IMG/VR virus record: IMGVR_UViG_3300034073_004354
Location: 83,741-147,740 of that record
Strand: one strand, 5' to 3'
Length of the DNA: 64,000 bases
Source of the DNA: a virus
The translations under genes were made by a program, and so were the position numbers. This document shows, one piece after another, positions 8,523-15,616 of this stretch. Below the pieces are notes generated by a model. It ran no database searches and was not told where the DNA came from. It was given only the letters and a program-made list of their open reading frames with translations. Each line of letters starts with the position of its first letter. The first letter of the stretch is position 1.

Positions 8523-8928
8523 TTACAACCTCATAGCTAAACTCACCCTTTTTAAAGTGGTGAGAAAATCCTTTGCCCTCTTGGATTAATGAAGCTAATT
8601 TAATCATAAACTCATGAGTACCCTCTTCCGCCTTAGGTTGGTTAGAATACCAATATAAGCTAAGCTCTCTTGGTGAAGGCAACCATCGCTTTAAAAACTG
8701 CTCTGGTGTCATTGAGGCTAAGCTTGTAAAGTATCTTTTATAATCAGATAATAAAGTAACATTATCAAATTCAGAATTGCCCATCTGCCTAGCAACAACC
8801 AAAGGTTTTGTATAATCAATCAAATCGGAAGGAATCCATCCATATTCAACCACACCCTTTTCTTTGACAACCTGATGATACACATACGATTTACTTACAC
8901 CAAGCTTGCTTTTGTAACCTTCCGACAT
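8479..8928 (-). CDS. Hypothetical protein (149 aa)
   Basis: Begins immediately after the stop of the S49 peptidase, whose last codons (AAGGTGG) supply the SD. The N-terminal part reads like a small DNA-binding region (K-L-G-V-S-K-S-Y-V-Y-H-Q-V-V) and the centre is aromatic and basic. It overlaps the start of the RNA methyltransferase by 44 bases, so the three genes are coupled. No family recognised. Confidence 0.65.
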   Translation of the reverse strand: MSEGYKSKLGVSKSYVYHQVVKEKGVVEYGWIPSDLIDYTKPLVVARQMGNSEFDNVTLLSDYKRYFTSLASMTPEQFLKRWLPSPRELSLYWYSNQPKAEEGTHEFMIKLASLIQEGKGFSHHFKKGEFSYEVVNVASEQAEAVRDKN

Positions 8929-9837
8929 TTACATCCACCTTGCATAAAAGAAATTGCTCCATGCTGTATGAAACTGTTTAACCAAAACCTCGGCTAAGGT
9001 GGTAACAAAATTAGAACTAAGCTTGTCTACAAAGCCCCTCTTTTCGCCCAAGTATTTAATCTTAACAATCTCATATTTACTAATGTTCTCTAAAATATAT
9101 TCATCAGAAGTCTTTAACTCATCCACAAGCTTTAGCCTAAAGGCATCTAATCCATTCCAATGCTCACCAGTAGCAATCTCGCTAATATGCTCTGTTAAAC
9201 AAGGTCGATTATGAATGATATGTTGACAAAAAGCTTGATATACGCCTAACAAATTTTCTTTAAACTTTGCTTCGCCTTCTTGCGTCAAAGGACCAAGTGG
9301 TGAAACAGTTCTTTTAAAGGCACCTGCGGTATATTGCTTATATTCCACACCTAAATTTTGCAATAGCTGAAAAAAGTTAGGAAATTCAGAAACCACACCA
9401 ACCGAACCAATAATGGCCCAAGGTGAAGCTAAAATCTTGTCGGAAACACAAGCCATTAAGTATCCGCCAGATGCAGCGATTTTATCAACAGCGATAACCA
9501 ACGGAATCTTGGCATTTTTAATTCTAGCAAGCTGAGCGGCAGCATAACCATAAGTATGTGCTGCACCACCGGGAGAATTTAATCTAACAAGAACCTGATC
9601 CCCATCTTTAGCATTACAGATTACTGCTGTGATCTCGGAGGCTAGTGCAGAAGCCTGACTAGCTAGTGTATCACCCTCAAAGTCTAATACAAAGATCCTG
9701 TTAGCTTTATATTTACGACGCAAGAACTTAGGTTCTTCCCCAAGAGCTAAGCTTACATCATTAACAGTAGAAGCATAAATATCATTTAGACTAGTTACAG
9801 AGATAAAGTTCTTTTTATATTTTCCCCAATTAAACAT
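8929..9837 (-). CDS. S49-family serine peptidase (SppA/SohB-like)
   Basis: Contains the S49 fold: a beta/alpha start (R-I-F-V-L-D-F-E-G-D), L-N-S-P-G-G, the nucleophile Ser in I-A-A-S-G-G-Y-L-M-A (~residue 127) and the general-base Lys in A-G-A-F-K-R-T (~178) followed by S-P-L-G-P-L-T. Unlike bacterial SohB it has no N-terminal membrane anchor. Two roles are possible: head-maturation protease, as S49 enzymes act in several phages, or a cytoplasmic protease against host proteins. No capsid gene is nearby, so this cannot be settled here. SD AGGAG precedes ATG 9837. A long structured leader lies upstream. Confidence 0.85.
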   Translation of the reverse strand: MFNWGKYKKNFISVTSLNDIYASTVNDVSLALGEEPKFLRRKYKANRIFVLDFEGDTLASQASALASEITAVICNAKDGDQVLVRLNSPGGAAHTYGYAAAQLARIKNAKIPLVIAVDKIAASGGYLMACVSDKILASPWAIIGSVGVVSEFPNFFQLLQNLGVEYKQYTAGAFKRTVSPLGPLTQEGEAKFKENLLGVYQAFCQHIIHNRPCLTEHISEIATGEHWNGLDAFRLKLVDELKTSDEYILENISKYEIVKIKYLGEKRGFVDKLSSNFVTTLAEVLVKQFHTAWSNFFYARWM

Positions 9838-10004
9838 AACCTATCTCCTGTTAGAATTATAGCCGTGCCAAATTTTTTTCTCAAATATTTTTTACATTTT
9901 TTTTCAAAAATAAAATTGTTCAAGAAAAAACTGGAAAATTAAACGGCTAAATTTATTTTAAAAATTTTGCTTGCAAAAATGTTGCGGTGCTAGTACTAAG
10001 CAGA

Positions 10005-10068
10005 CACCAGTAATCCCCGACTGGTGAAAAGGCCAGGGATGATAGTTTTCCCCACCATCCCTGGCCTT
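10005..10068 (-). ncRNA. Tandem hairpins (terminator plus second stem)
   Basis: In the 383-base gene-free stretch 9838-10220 there are two adjacent perfect hairpins. The first has a 13-bp stem (AAGGCCAGGGATG at 10029-10041 with its complement at 10056-10068) and is followed on the minus strand by TTTT, so it can act as a Rho-independent terminator for genes upstream. The second has a 7-bp stem (10005-10011 / 10020-10026) and follows after two bases. A possible -10 (TGATATACT) lies at 10085-10093 on the minus strand, so the hairpins could also be the leader of the S49 peptidase mRNA. The rest of the stretch is AT-rich and shows no frame. Confidence 0.6.
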
Positions 10069-10177
10069 AAAAAGCGAATCACTAAGTATATCAAAGTTGG
10101 ATGGACCTGGCTGAGATTATCCTAGTAGTCGCAGAACTATTTGTTCTATTTTTTTATAGGGTTTTTGTTGTATTGGT

Positions 10178-10211
10178 GCCCGAGTTTAACCACCAAAATC
10201 ACGGGCGGTGG
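10178..10211 (-). ncRNA. Interleaved helices after the 67-aa gene
   Basis: Thirteen bases after the TGA of the upstream gene, the minus strand carries CCACC, GCCCG, GGTGG and CGGGC in that order. The first pairs with the third and the second with the fourth, so the helices are interleaved. They can form either a kissing or pseudoknot arrangement or two exclusive hairpins. Each helix is only 5 bp and the first loop would be zero bases, so this is tentative. A 3' end protector, an attenuator or chance are all possible. Confidence 0.35.
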
Positions 10212-10220
10212 GTTTCAGAA

Positions 10221-10427
10221 TCAGCCTAGATTGTTGTTTAGGAAGTTCTGAAGTGCGCGGGCTTGACGAAGGGTTAGCCGAACCTCTACATCGGAGCGAT
10301 CACCGGGAACGCGGACGACTAGGCAGTTTGATAGCATCTGCTTACGTTTTGACCCTGTGGTTAGCGCAACTTCTAGACCAGAATAATTCTTTGACTTCTC
10401 ACTTGATGTTTTTGATGATGTCATCAT
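10221..10427 (-). CDS. Small conserved phage-type protein (68 aa)
   Basis: Reads on the minus strand with a Ser/Lys-rich disordered N-terminus and a compact C-terminal domain ending V-R-L-T-L-R-Q-A-R-A-L-Q-N-F-L, a pattern seen in short phage proteins. GGAGG lies in the last codons of the upstream gene, three bases before tandem ATG codons. The overlapping plus-strand frame lacks an SD and is rejected. Function unknown. Confidence 0.65.
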   Translation of the reverse strand: MMTSSKTSSEKSKNYSGLEVALTTGSKRKQMLSNCLVVRVPGDRSDVEVRLTLRQARALQNFLNNNLG

Positions 10428-10720
10428 TTACCTCCTAGGTTAAATGGGTTGATTGAATTTGAAAAATTCTTCTTTTTAGTTTGTTTTGGTAGTTCTTTGC
10501 ACAGATCTAATTCTGGCTTTTGCATTACTGGTCGGGGAGGGCTTAAAAAAACGTCAACTGGTGTTCCCTCTGCGATTGCTTTTTCTCTCAGGGTTGGGTG
10601 TAATAAGACTGCTACCGGAAGTCCATCTTGCCCTACCCAGGTTACTATCTCGCCCATCTTTTTATAGTGATAAACCTTTGTGCCATTTTTAACTGATGCT
10701 AAAACTTGCGAAATGCTCAA
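10424..10720 (-). CDS. Hypothetical protein (98 aa), TTG start
   Basis: The frame opens at a TTG (10720-10718) with GGAGGG four bases before it. The protein starts S-I-S-Q-V-L-A-S-V-K-N-G-T-K-V-Y-H-Y, is beta-rich, then has a Pro/Lys-rich C-terminus. The last codons (CTA GGA GGT AAA) supply the SD for the next gene. A phage promoter candidate lies 20 bases upstream, so this is probably the first gene of a two-gene unit. Function unknown. Confidence 0.65.
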   Translation of the reverse strand: MSISQVLASVKNGTKVYHYKKMGEIVTWVGQDGLPVAVLLHPTLREKAIAEGTPVDVFLSPPRPVMQKPELDLCKELPKQTKKKNFSNSINPFNLGGK

Positions 10721-10739
10721 TCCGCCCTCCGATGCTAGT

Positions 10740-10768
10740 AGTATAACACTTGCAATTTTTTTATTAAA
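10740..10768 (-). promoter_or_regulatory. Promoter candidate, TTTAAT-N17-TATACT with extended -10
   Basis: Minus-strand TTTAAT (10768-10763), 17 bases, then TGTTATACT, an extended -10 (TGn). The same arrangement recurs at 12045-12073 and 29672-29700. The SD and TTG start of the 98-residue gene follow directly. Confidence 0.6.
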
Positions 10769-10794
10769 ACAAATTCTGTATATAAGTTGGTAAA

Positions 10795-11136
10795 TTATGT
10801 TTTTGTTTTTTTGAATTTTTTCTCAAGTTCGTTTGCTAAACTTGTGAAGTCCATTTTTAAATTGTCATTATGAACTATCAGAAATGCTGTGATGCTGCTA
10901 CACTCTGAATCGGAAATGCCAGCCCATTCCCTTACCTTTTGGGGTAGGTAGTTCACTTGGTTTAGATAAACCATTTTGTTGGAATAAGGATCTTGTTCCC
11001 AACTTCCCAACTCAGAAATATCGCATAGAACTCCCAAAGCACAGTAGCAATCACCGACCCGTAAAGCACCTCTTACTTTTTTATACTTTTGTGAACGTAA
11101 GGCTTCTAGCCATTTTTCAAGGCAGGATTTTTTCAT
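10795..11136 (-). CDS. Conserved phage hypothetical protein (A-L-G-V-L-C-D family)
   Basis: Carries the hallmark of a short protein family common in phages: W-L-E-A-L-R-S-Q-K-Y near the start, then G-A-L-R-V-G-D-C-Y-C-A-L-G-V-L-C-D and L-P-Q-K-V-R-E-W-A-G. The Cys cluster (usually C-C-L-G-V-L-C-D) is changed to C-Y-C-A-L-G. The molecular function of the family is not known. Its ATG overlaps the divergent ATG of the next gene within a single CATG. Confidence 0.75.
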   Translation of the reverse strand: MKKSCLEKWLEALRSQKYKKVRGALRVGDCYCALGVLCDISELGSWEQDPYSNKMVYLNQVNYLPQKVREWAGISDSECSSITAFLIVHNDNLKMDFTSLANELEKKFKKTKT

Positions 11137-11431
11137 GGATGACTCTAAGAATTATATTTATATCATAACTAATGGTGAAGATTATAAAGTTGGATTTAGC
11201 AAGAATCCTAACAAAAGATTAAAGCAATTACAGACTGGCAATTCTAAAAAACTAAAATTGATAAACGTATATCAAGTGCCAGATCGATTAGTTAGGATTA
11301 TAGAAAAAGAAGCACATCGAGAAATTCGCATCAGATATGAAAAACGTGGCGAATGGTTCAAGGGTGCTTCTGAATTTTATGTTAAGCTTTTGGTAGATAT
11401 GGTCTGTGAAAAATACTATCCACAGACCTAG
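11135..11431 (+). CDS. T5orf172 / GIY-YIG-superfamily protein
   Basis: The pattern Y-I-Y-I-I-T-N then Y-K-V-G-F-S-K-N-P-N-K-R-L-K-Q-L-Q-T-G-N is that of the T5orf172/Mug113 domain, a relative of GIY-YIG nucleases. The domain fills the whole 98-residue protein, with E-K-E-A-H-R and G-E-W-F-K at the expected places. It may be a small nuclease or a DNA-binding derivative. SD AGGA is seven bases upstream of the ATG, inside the divergent neighbour. Confidence 0.8.
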   Translation: MDDSKNYIYIITNGEDYKVGFSKNPNKRLKQLQTGNSKKLKLINVYQVPDRLVRIIEKEAHREIRIRYEKRGEWFKGASEFYVKLLVDMVCEKYYPQT

Positions 11432-11460
11432 TGCATTATCTACAATAAAAACGTTGGGGT

Positions 11461-11772
11461 TTAGGCAGCCGAAATGTTTTCAATTTGCGGAAGTGACTTA
11501 ACCTTTTCAATCGTATCTTTTGGAATCTTAATCTTGATTGTAGGTTGAAACATTCTATATTCAGAGTCTAGGGTGTATTTATCTAAACAAAAACTTCCGC
11601 CTAGATCCACTACCGCATTAAGTACCTTAAAGAAGTCAGTTTCATAAATCTTCTTTAATTCTTCGGTTCTTTTTTGACGAAGCTTGTAGTCTGAGCTGTA
11701 ATTATAGGGGACTTGCTCCTGCTTGATTCTAATGGTGCAGTAGACGTACTTCTGCTCAATTTCTTGTGTCAT
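11461..11772 (-). CDS. Small beta-alpha protein, paralogue of 11769-12026 and 40413-40739
   Basis: A beta strand with C-T-I-R-I-K, a helix, then V-V-D-L-G-G-S-F-C-L-D and a closing K-I-P-K-D-T-I-E-K-V-K-S-L-P-Q-I-E-N-I-S. The closing part resembles the gene at 40413 (K-I-P-I-D-V-V-P-L-L-K-G-L). The order and the 'x-x-L-P-x-I/V-E-x-I' end recall peptidase-inhibitor I9/propeptide domains, but that is only a shape-level guess. It overlaps the gene before it by four bases (ATGA). Confidence 0.6.
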   Translation of the reverse strand: MTQEIEQKYVYCTIRIKQEQVPYNYSSDYKLRQKRTEELKKIYETDFFKVLNAVVDLGGSFCLDKYTLDSEYRMFQPTIKIKIPKDTIEKVKSLPQIENISAA

Positions 11773-12026
11773 TGTTTAATCACTCCTAGTACTAGTGGGT
11801 GTGCCAGAACAACATCAGTTTCTTCGTTAGTTAGCTTGGCGTAAAAAAATGGGGCGATGAAAATATTTAGTTCCCAAGAATCAAGCCAGGCGGTTCCACC
11901 AATTGCTACAATTGAATTTGTAATATTTAAAATTGTATTCAATCTATTATCTAAAAATTCTTCATAGTTTGGGGTTAGCTTTGATTCTTCTAAAATTTGG
12001 ATGATATAGCAATTGCGTTCAACCAT
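11769..12026 (-). CDS. Small protein (85 aa), paralogue of the next gene
   Basis: Start chosen at ATG 12026 (M-V-E-R-N-C), right after a G-rich SD (GGGGGGCGGG). It has the same layout as its downstream neighbour: N-C-Y-I-I-Q-I-L, helix, I-V-A-I-G-G-T-A-W-L-D, then a C-terminal H-P-L-V-L-G-V-I. A phage promoter candidate is just upstream, so this and 11461-11772 form one unit. Function unknown. Confidence 0.6.
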   Translation of the reverse strand: MVERNCYIIQILEESKLTPNYEEFLDNRLNTILNITNSIVAIGGTAWLDSWELNIFIAPFFYAKLTNEETDVVLAHPLVLGVIKQ

Positions 12027-12044
12027 CCCGCCCCCCATGCAATA

Positions 12045-12073
12045 GGTATAGCAACATGGAAATAAAAATTAAA
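12045..12073 (-). promoter_or_regulatory. Promoter candidate, TTTAAT-N17-TATACC with extended -10
   Basis: Minus-strand TTTAAT (12073-12068), 17 bases, TGCTATACC. It matches the arrangement at 10740-10768 and 29672-29700 and lies just before the G-rich SD of the 85-residue gene. Confidence 0.6.
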
Positions 12074-12100
12074 GCATTTTATCACCATGCTTCATTAAGC

Positions 12101-12131
12101 AAGAATGGGCCAGATTTGCTGACCCATTCTT
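12101..12131 (+). terminator. Strong hairpin with U-tract (plus strand)
   Basis: AAGAATGGG pairs with CCCATTCTT, extended to 13 bp with one mismatch or wobble, and TTTTTT follows on the plus strand. It lies just after the stop of hsp20, which is on the minus strand, so its U-tract is oriented to stop plus-strand or antisense readthrough. On the minus strand it would be a 3' stem without a U-tract. Confidence 0.6.
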
Positions 12132-12146
12132 TTTTAGGATTAAAAA

Positions 12147-12650
12147 CTAAGAGATTTTAATCTGTCTTGGTCTTGGCGATTCTTGTGGCTTTAGCTTTGG
12201 GATGGTTAAATACAACATTCCATCCTCAAATTTGGCCGAAATATTGGTAGCGTCTAATGTTTCAGTTAGGGTCCAAGACCTTCTAAAAGAAGACCTCTTT
12301 AATTCCCGATACAAATAGGAAGCACCACCTTTGGCCTGATCACCACCTCGCTTTTCGCCAGAGATAGTAAGTACACCTTCATGCACATCAACCGAAATAT
12401 CTTCTTTCGACATTCCGGGTACTGCTGCTTCAATTACCAAAGATTCTTTGGTTTCTAAAATATCTACCTTGGGGTAGGCACCTTTTTCAAAGAAGTCTGC
12501 TCCAAATTTAGTTTGAAGACCGGGAAACTTTGATCTTACAAACTCATCAAAGATTCTATCAAACGGCATCATAAATTCAACAAACAGATCATCTCTTTTG
12601 GTATTGTTTAGTTTATTTTGACCTCTTTGAATATCATTTCTTACTGACAT
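12147..12650 (-). CDS. Small heat shock protein Hsp20 (alpha-crystallin)
   Basis: ATP-independent holdase that binds unfolding proteins. The alpha-crystallin domain spans residues ~55-150: P-K-V-D-I-L-E-T, V-P-G-M-S-K-E-D-I, G-V-L-T-I-S-G-E-K and F-E-D-G-M-L-Y-L-T-I-P-K. The C-terminal I-K-I matches the I-x-I anchor used for oligomer assembly. Hsp20 genes are common in cyanophages and other large phages. SD AGGAG precedes the ATG. It probably acts with the phage GroEL. Confidence 0.95.
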   Translation of the reverse strand: MSVRNDIQRGQNKLNNTKRDDLFVEFMMPFDRIFDEFVRSKFPGLQTKFGADFFEKGAYPKVDILETKESLVIEAAVPGMSKEDISVDVHEGVLTISGEKRGGDQAKGGASYLYRELKRSSFRRSWTLTETLDATNISAKFEDGMLYLTIPKLKPQESPRPRQIKIS

Positions 12651-12715
12651 TTTTACTCCTAATTACCTCTTTTGAGTGTAATTTAGCTACACCATCACTA
12701 TGATTGGTTCGCTAT

Positions 12716-12739
12716 TTTCGTGCCATAATGGTCACGAAA
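12716..12739 (-). repeat. Hairpin in the methylase-hsp20 gap
   Basis: TTTCGTG and CACGAAA (7 bp) with an inner CCAT/ATGG helix form a near-perfect stem in the 97-base gap between the MT-A70 gene and hsp20. No U-tract follows on the minus strand, so an mRNA-processing or stabilising stem is more likely than a terminator. Confidence 0.4.
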
Positions 12740-12747
12740 GTTTAATG

Positions 12748-13371
12748 CTAGTCTTGGACTTCTACCACCTCAGATTGCTCTAATAGCGGTTCTGGGACGA
12801 CTGGATCATCTGGGGTTCCATCACCCCAAGCATCCCATCCCTCAGCCCTCTGCCTAGCAAATAATTCAATCCTGGGCAGATCCCCAAACAGCTTGGTTAT
12901 CCGCTCCCTTGTAATAGGTGGCTTAACGCTATGTCCACGTCTTGGCTCCATCATAATCTGTGGAATGGTTTTATCCACCGCTTTAATATGCCCCCTCATT
13001 CCAAGCAAACAAATCTCTATATTGGATTTGGTATAGCTGCCCATTCCATTTAAGGGTTGACCATCCTTTTTAACCTTGACCCAAGTAAAGGCACAAGTCT
13101 TATATTTAAAGCCCCAAGACTTCATAACCTCAATAGAATCTGGTAAGGTTGGCATTGTTGCCCATAAAAATAAGGCGCAGTTTTTATCCCTTAAATCTTT
13201 GATGGGTAAATTGCAAATCTGCTGCGTAGTCATGGTATTATAATGTCTTTCTGGTGCAAAGTTTCCACCATCCTTTCCGGTTCCCCATAGGTAAGACCAA
13301 GGTGGATCTGCATAGATAATGCTATATTTGTTAGTTATTTTGCTTAGATCTTTATATCTTTTTCCTGACAT
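12748..13371 (-). CDS. MT-A70-family N6-adenine DNA methyltransferase
   Basis: Catalytic D-P-P-W at residues ~22-25 followed by an aromatic-rich segment, then C-A-L-F-L-W-A-T-M-P and G-F-K-Y-K-T-C-A-F-T-W-V-K, then R-R-G-H-S-V-K-P: the MT-A70 layout. Enzymes of this type in phages methylate adenine in DNA, probably to evade restriction. The C-terminal ~20 residues are acidic. Stop and SD of the upstream gene overlap its start. Confidence 0.92.
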   Translation of the reverse strand: MSGKRYKDLSKITNKYSIIYADPPWSYLWGTGKDGGNFAPERHYNTMTTQQICNLPIKDLRDKNCALFLWATMPTLPDSIEVMKSWGFKYKTCAFTWVKVKKDGQPLNGMGSYTKSNIEICLLGMRGHIKAVDKTIPQIMMEPRRGHSVKPPITRERITKLFGDLPRIELFARQRAEGWDAWGDGTPDDPVVPEPLLEQSEVVEVQD

Positions 13372-13372
13372 T

Positions 13373-13675
13373 TTACACCATCTTTTTTATCTTTATTAAT
13401 AAATTACTATCGCCTGATATGATACGATGCCAAGTTAATTTATTAATAAAGATTTCTTCACCTTGAATAAGTAATCTTGGAACTTGGTTGTCAAACTGAA
13501 TTTTCCATCCACCTGGCTCCACAATAGTAATCAGCCTGTCTTCAAAGTCAACATGCCACTCTAATTCTTGTTCTTGATTACCAGGAAGAAACAACCTAAA
13601 ACTTCCATATTCTATATATGGCTCAGTCTCGCTTGGAGTGACTATCCCTAATTGGTTTTCTTCCCTTTCCTTCAC
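13373..13675 (-). CDS. Hypothetical protein (100 aa), probable GTG start
   Basis: Opens at a GTG (13675) with a purine-rich AAGGAAAAGA stretch upstream. The sequence is beta-rich (Y-G-S-F-R-L-F-L-P, E-W-H-V-D-F-E-D-R-L-I-T-I). It overlaps the end of the intein-containing gene by 53 bases. Function unknown; the start is not certain. Confidence 0.55.
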   Translation of the reverse strand: MKEREENQLGIVTPSETEPYIEYGSFRLFLPGNQEQELEWHVDFEDRLITIVEPGGWKIQFDNQVPRLLIQGEEIFINKLTWHRIISGDSNLLIKIKKMV

Positions 13676-15551
13676 TTTTTCTTTTCCTTTGTTTTCTTCT
13701 TTTTTGTGATATTGCAGACTTCTTCTCTTTGGCCGTCATTTCTTTGGTAGTCTGTGGTGTTTTCTTATTAACTCTTTTAGAGGGCCTACACTTAGGATAC
13801 TTGCCAGGTTTAGCATCAGATCGACCACAGGGAGCATATTTACCAGATTTATCCTTTCTAGAAATATCAACCCACTTTTCTTTAAACCAGCGGCCTAATC
13901 CACTATCCTTATAAACTGCAGTTTTTAAGAAATCATCTGATAGATATTCGCTCCATCTTTCTAAGAAGTAATCTATTGGGTTGTGAATCTTTGATGCTTT
14001 CTTGTGATGGTGACCATGATTCATATAATCTAGAACGTGACCAATATCACTTACCATATCAGATATTAATGATTCTACCCACTCTGGAACTTCTTCTTCT
14101 TTGAGGGCATTCATTATATCTAATAGCATTCCAGAAGATTCTATAAGTTCTGAAAGTTGTGATAGATACATTTCATCGTTAGATTCATTTCTATGCTTCA
14201 TGTAGTCAATCACATGAGACATATCTCTAGCCACTTGTGAAATAAGCGACTCTACCCATTCTGGTATTTCATTTTCGCTAAGTGTTTCTAGGTTATCATA
14301 AAGCTCTTCAGAAGACTGTTGCAAATTAGATAACTGTCCTAAAAACATTCTATCTTCTGCTTTGTTACGCTTCTTTTTAACCTTTGATTTTCGCCATTTA
14401 CCGCCTCTTTCCTTATACCATCGGCTTGCCCACGCATTGCTGTTGCCAGTGATTGTTACAGTATGCCCTTGCTTCATAACCCAAGTACCATATTCAGTCT
14501 CTGGGCACCAAACATCTCTAAGTCCTTCCACCTCACTCTTCTCTAATTTACTACATAAAATAATCCTTCTAGATTTTATGTGGAGAGGCTTACAACTACT
14601 GCCCTTAATAATATCGCCCTCAGAAACCATATGTCCAGTTAAAAATCCAGCAAGCCTAACCGCTTCTAGGTTTGATAAATCTTTTTGACTAAATCCATAA
14701 CTACAAGAATATTCTGAGTCGTTAGTTTGCCAACCATCACACATTATTGCGGAATATAAAAATGATTCAAGCTGGCTGTAAGACATAGATAGGACCATCT
14801 TTACAGGATCTGTTTTGTATTTTATATATCTATCCAAAGATGAATTTTCATATTTTTCATCAAGCTTCGCAGATACAACCAAGAATCCATTTCCGTTTGG
14901 CAAACTTTCAACTTCACGAAGTTTGGGCATGTCAGATTTTATATTTAGCAAAAATTCTTTTAGATTTAAATCACCATATTTTTCAGACCAGTGCTGTATT
15001 GATGGAAATATTTCTCTTGCTTTATTGTATGTTAAAATTCCAGACTTTACATTTGAAATTATTGTATGCTTTTCTTTAGAATCTTTTATAAAAGATTCTC
15101 TTTTTTCAAACCAACTTCTAGAATATCCTAGAACTTTTTTATGATTAGGTGTGCATTCTACAGAATAAAGAAGTCCCGGAGATTCAATTTTTATAACCTT
15201 TTGACTTTTAAATCTATGCAATGATTTTACTGGTGAATATTTTAAAGAATCACTCAAAATATCATAGCATAAAATTTCATCACTAATATTTAATTCACCT
15301 GCCCATTTCCACCCATCCCGAGTTAATGCCTGTGAATTATCTTCAGGAACACAATAAGCGCTGGGATATACGTCAAATTTGGCCTTTGCCGCCGCTTTTG
15401 CCCGACTCCATAAGGCTTTGTTTGTTGGTACGTTTTTAGATTTGGCAATTGTGATTATAGTATCTTCAAATAAGTCTAAGTTATTTGAATCATAATTAAT
15501 ACTGGCTAATTTTAATAATCTTTCTTTTGACATGAAGAACCCGGTATCCAT
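13623..15551 (-). CDS. Basic virion-type protein interrupted by an intein
   Basis: After removal of the 304-residue intein (residues 67-370) the host protein is 338 residues. Its N-terminal domain (N-K-A-L-W-S-R-A-K, K-F-D-V-Y-P-S-A-Y, then S-N-A-W-A-S-R-W-Y-K after the intein) matches a short phage family I recall as DUF5872. Two copies of a ~55-residue repeat follow, each containing P-E-W-V-E-S-L-I-S. The C-terminus holds another recurrent phage motif (G-R-W-F-K-E-K-W-V-D-I-S-R-K-D, C-G-R-S-D, P-K-C-R-P-S) and a Lys/Arg-rich tail. A DNA-binding internal virion role is plausible. The start is uncertain: ATG 15551, or 15533 giving M-S-K-E-R-L-L-K-L-A-S. Confidence 0.8.
   Translation of the reverse strand: MDTGFFMSKERLLKLASINYDSNNLDLFEDTIITIAKSKNVPTNKALWSRAKAAAKAKFDVYPSAYCVPEDNSQALTRDGWKWAGELNISDEILCYDILSDSLKYSPVKSLHRFKSQKVIKIESPGLLYSVECTPNHKKVLGYSRSWFEKRESFIKDSKEKHTIISNVKSGILTYNKAREIFPSIQHWSEKYGDLNLKEFLLNIKSDMPKLREVESLPNGNGFLVVSAKLDEKYENSSLDRYIKYKTDPVKMVLSMSYSQLESFLYSAIMCDGWQTNDSEYSCSYGFSQKDLSNLEAVRLAGFLTGHMVSEGDIIKGSSCKPLHIKSRRIILCSKLEKSEVEGLRDVWCPETEYGTWVMKQGHTVTITGNSNAWASRWYKERGGKWRKSKVKKKRNKAEDRMFLGQLSNLQQSSEELYDNLETLSENEIPEWVESLISQVARDMSHVIDYMKHRNESNDEMYLSQLSELIESSGMLLDIMNALKEEEVPEWVESLISDMVSDIGHVLDYMNHGHHHKKASKIHNPIDYFLERWSEYLSDDFLKTAVYKDSGLGRWFKEKWVDISRKDKSGKYAPCGRSDAKPGKYPKCRPSKRVNKKTPQTTKEMTAKEKKSAISQKRRKQRKRKSEGKGRKPIRDSHSKRD
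14442..15353 (-). other. Intein in the DUF5872-like domain (304 aa)
   Basis: Cys1 is the TGT at 15353-15351, inserted after V-Y-P-S-A-Y. The splicing block with C-T-P-N-H carries the conserved Thr and His. The C-terminal blocks are V-W-C-P-E-T-E-Y-G and T-V-T-I-T-G-N, followed by Ser+1. The penultimate residue is Gly instead of the usual His, as in a known phage intein class ending T-G-N. The centre (~200 residues) holds only a degenerate LAGLIDADG-like motif (S-A-I-M-C-D-G-W), so the homing endonuclease may be inactive. Joining the flanks restores an uninterrupted domain. Confidence 0.88.
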
Positions 15552-15616
15552 AAATTATTTGTTGCATTGCCAAAACAAAACATATCAATTATCAGCCGAT
15601 GCTTTAGCATATAAAA

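Noticed and set aside
10208-10438. Plus-strand frame of 76 codons opposite the 10221-10427 gene
   Set aside because: No SD, and the minus-strand frame has a good SD and is chained to its neighbour; the plus frame is a mirror of it.
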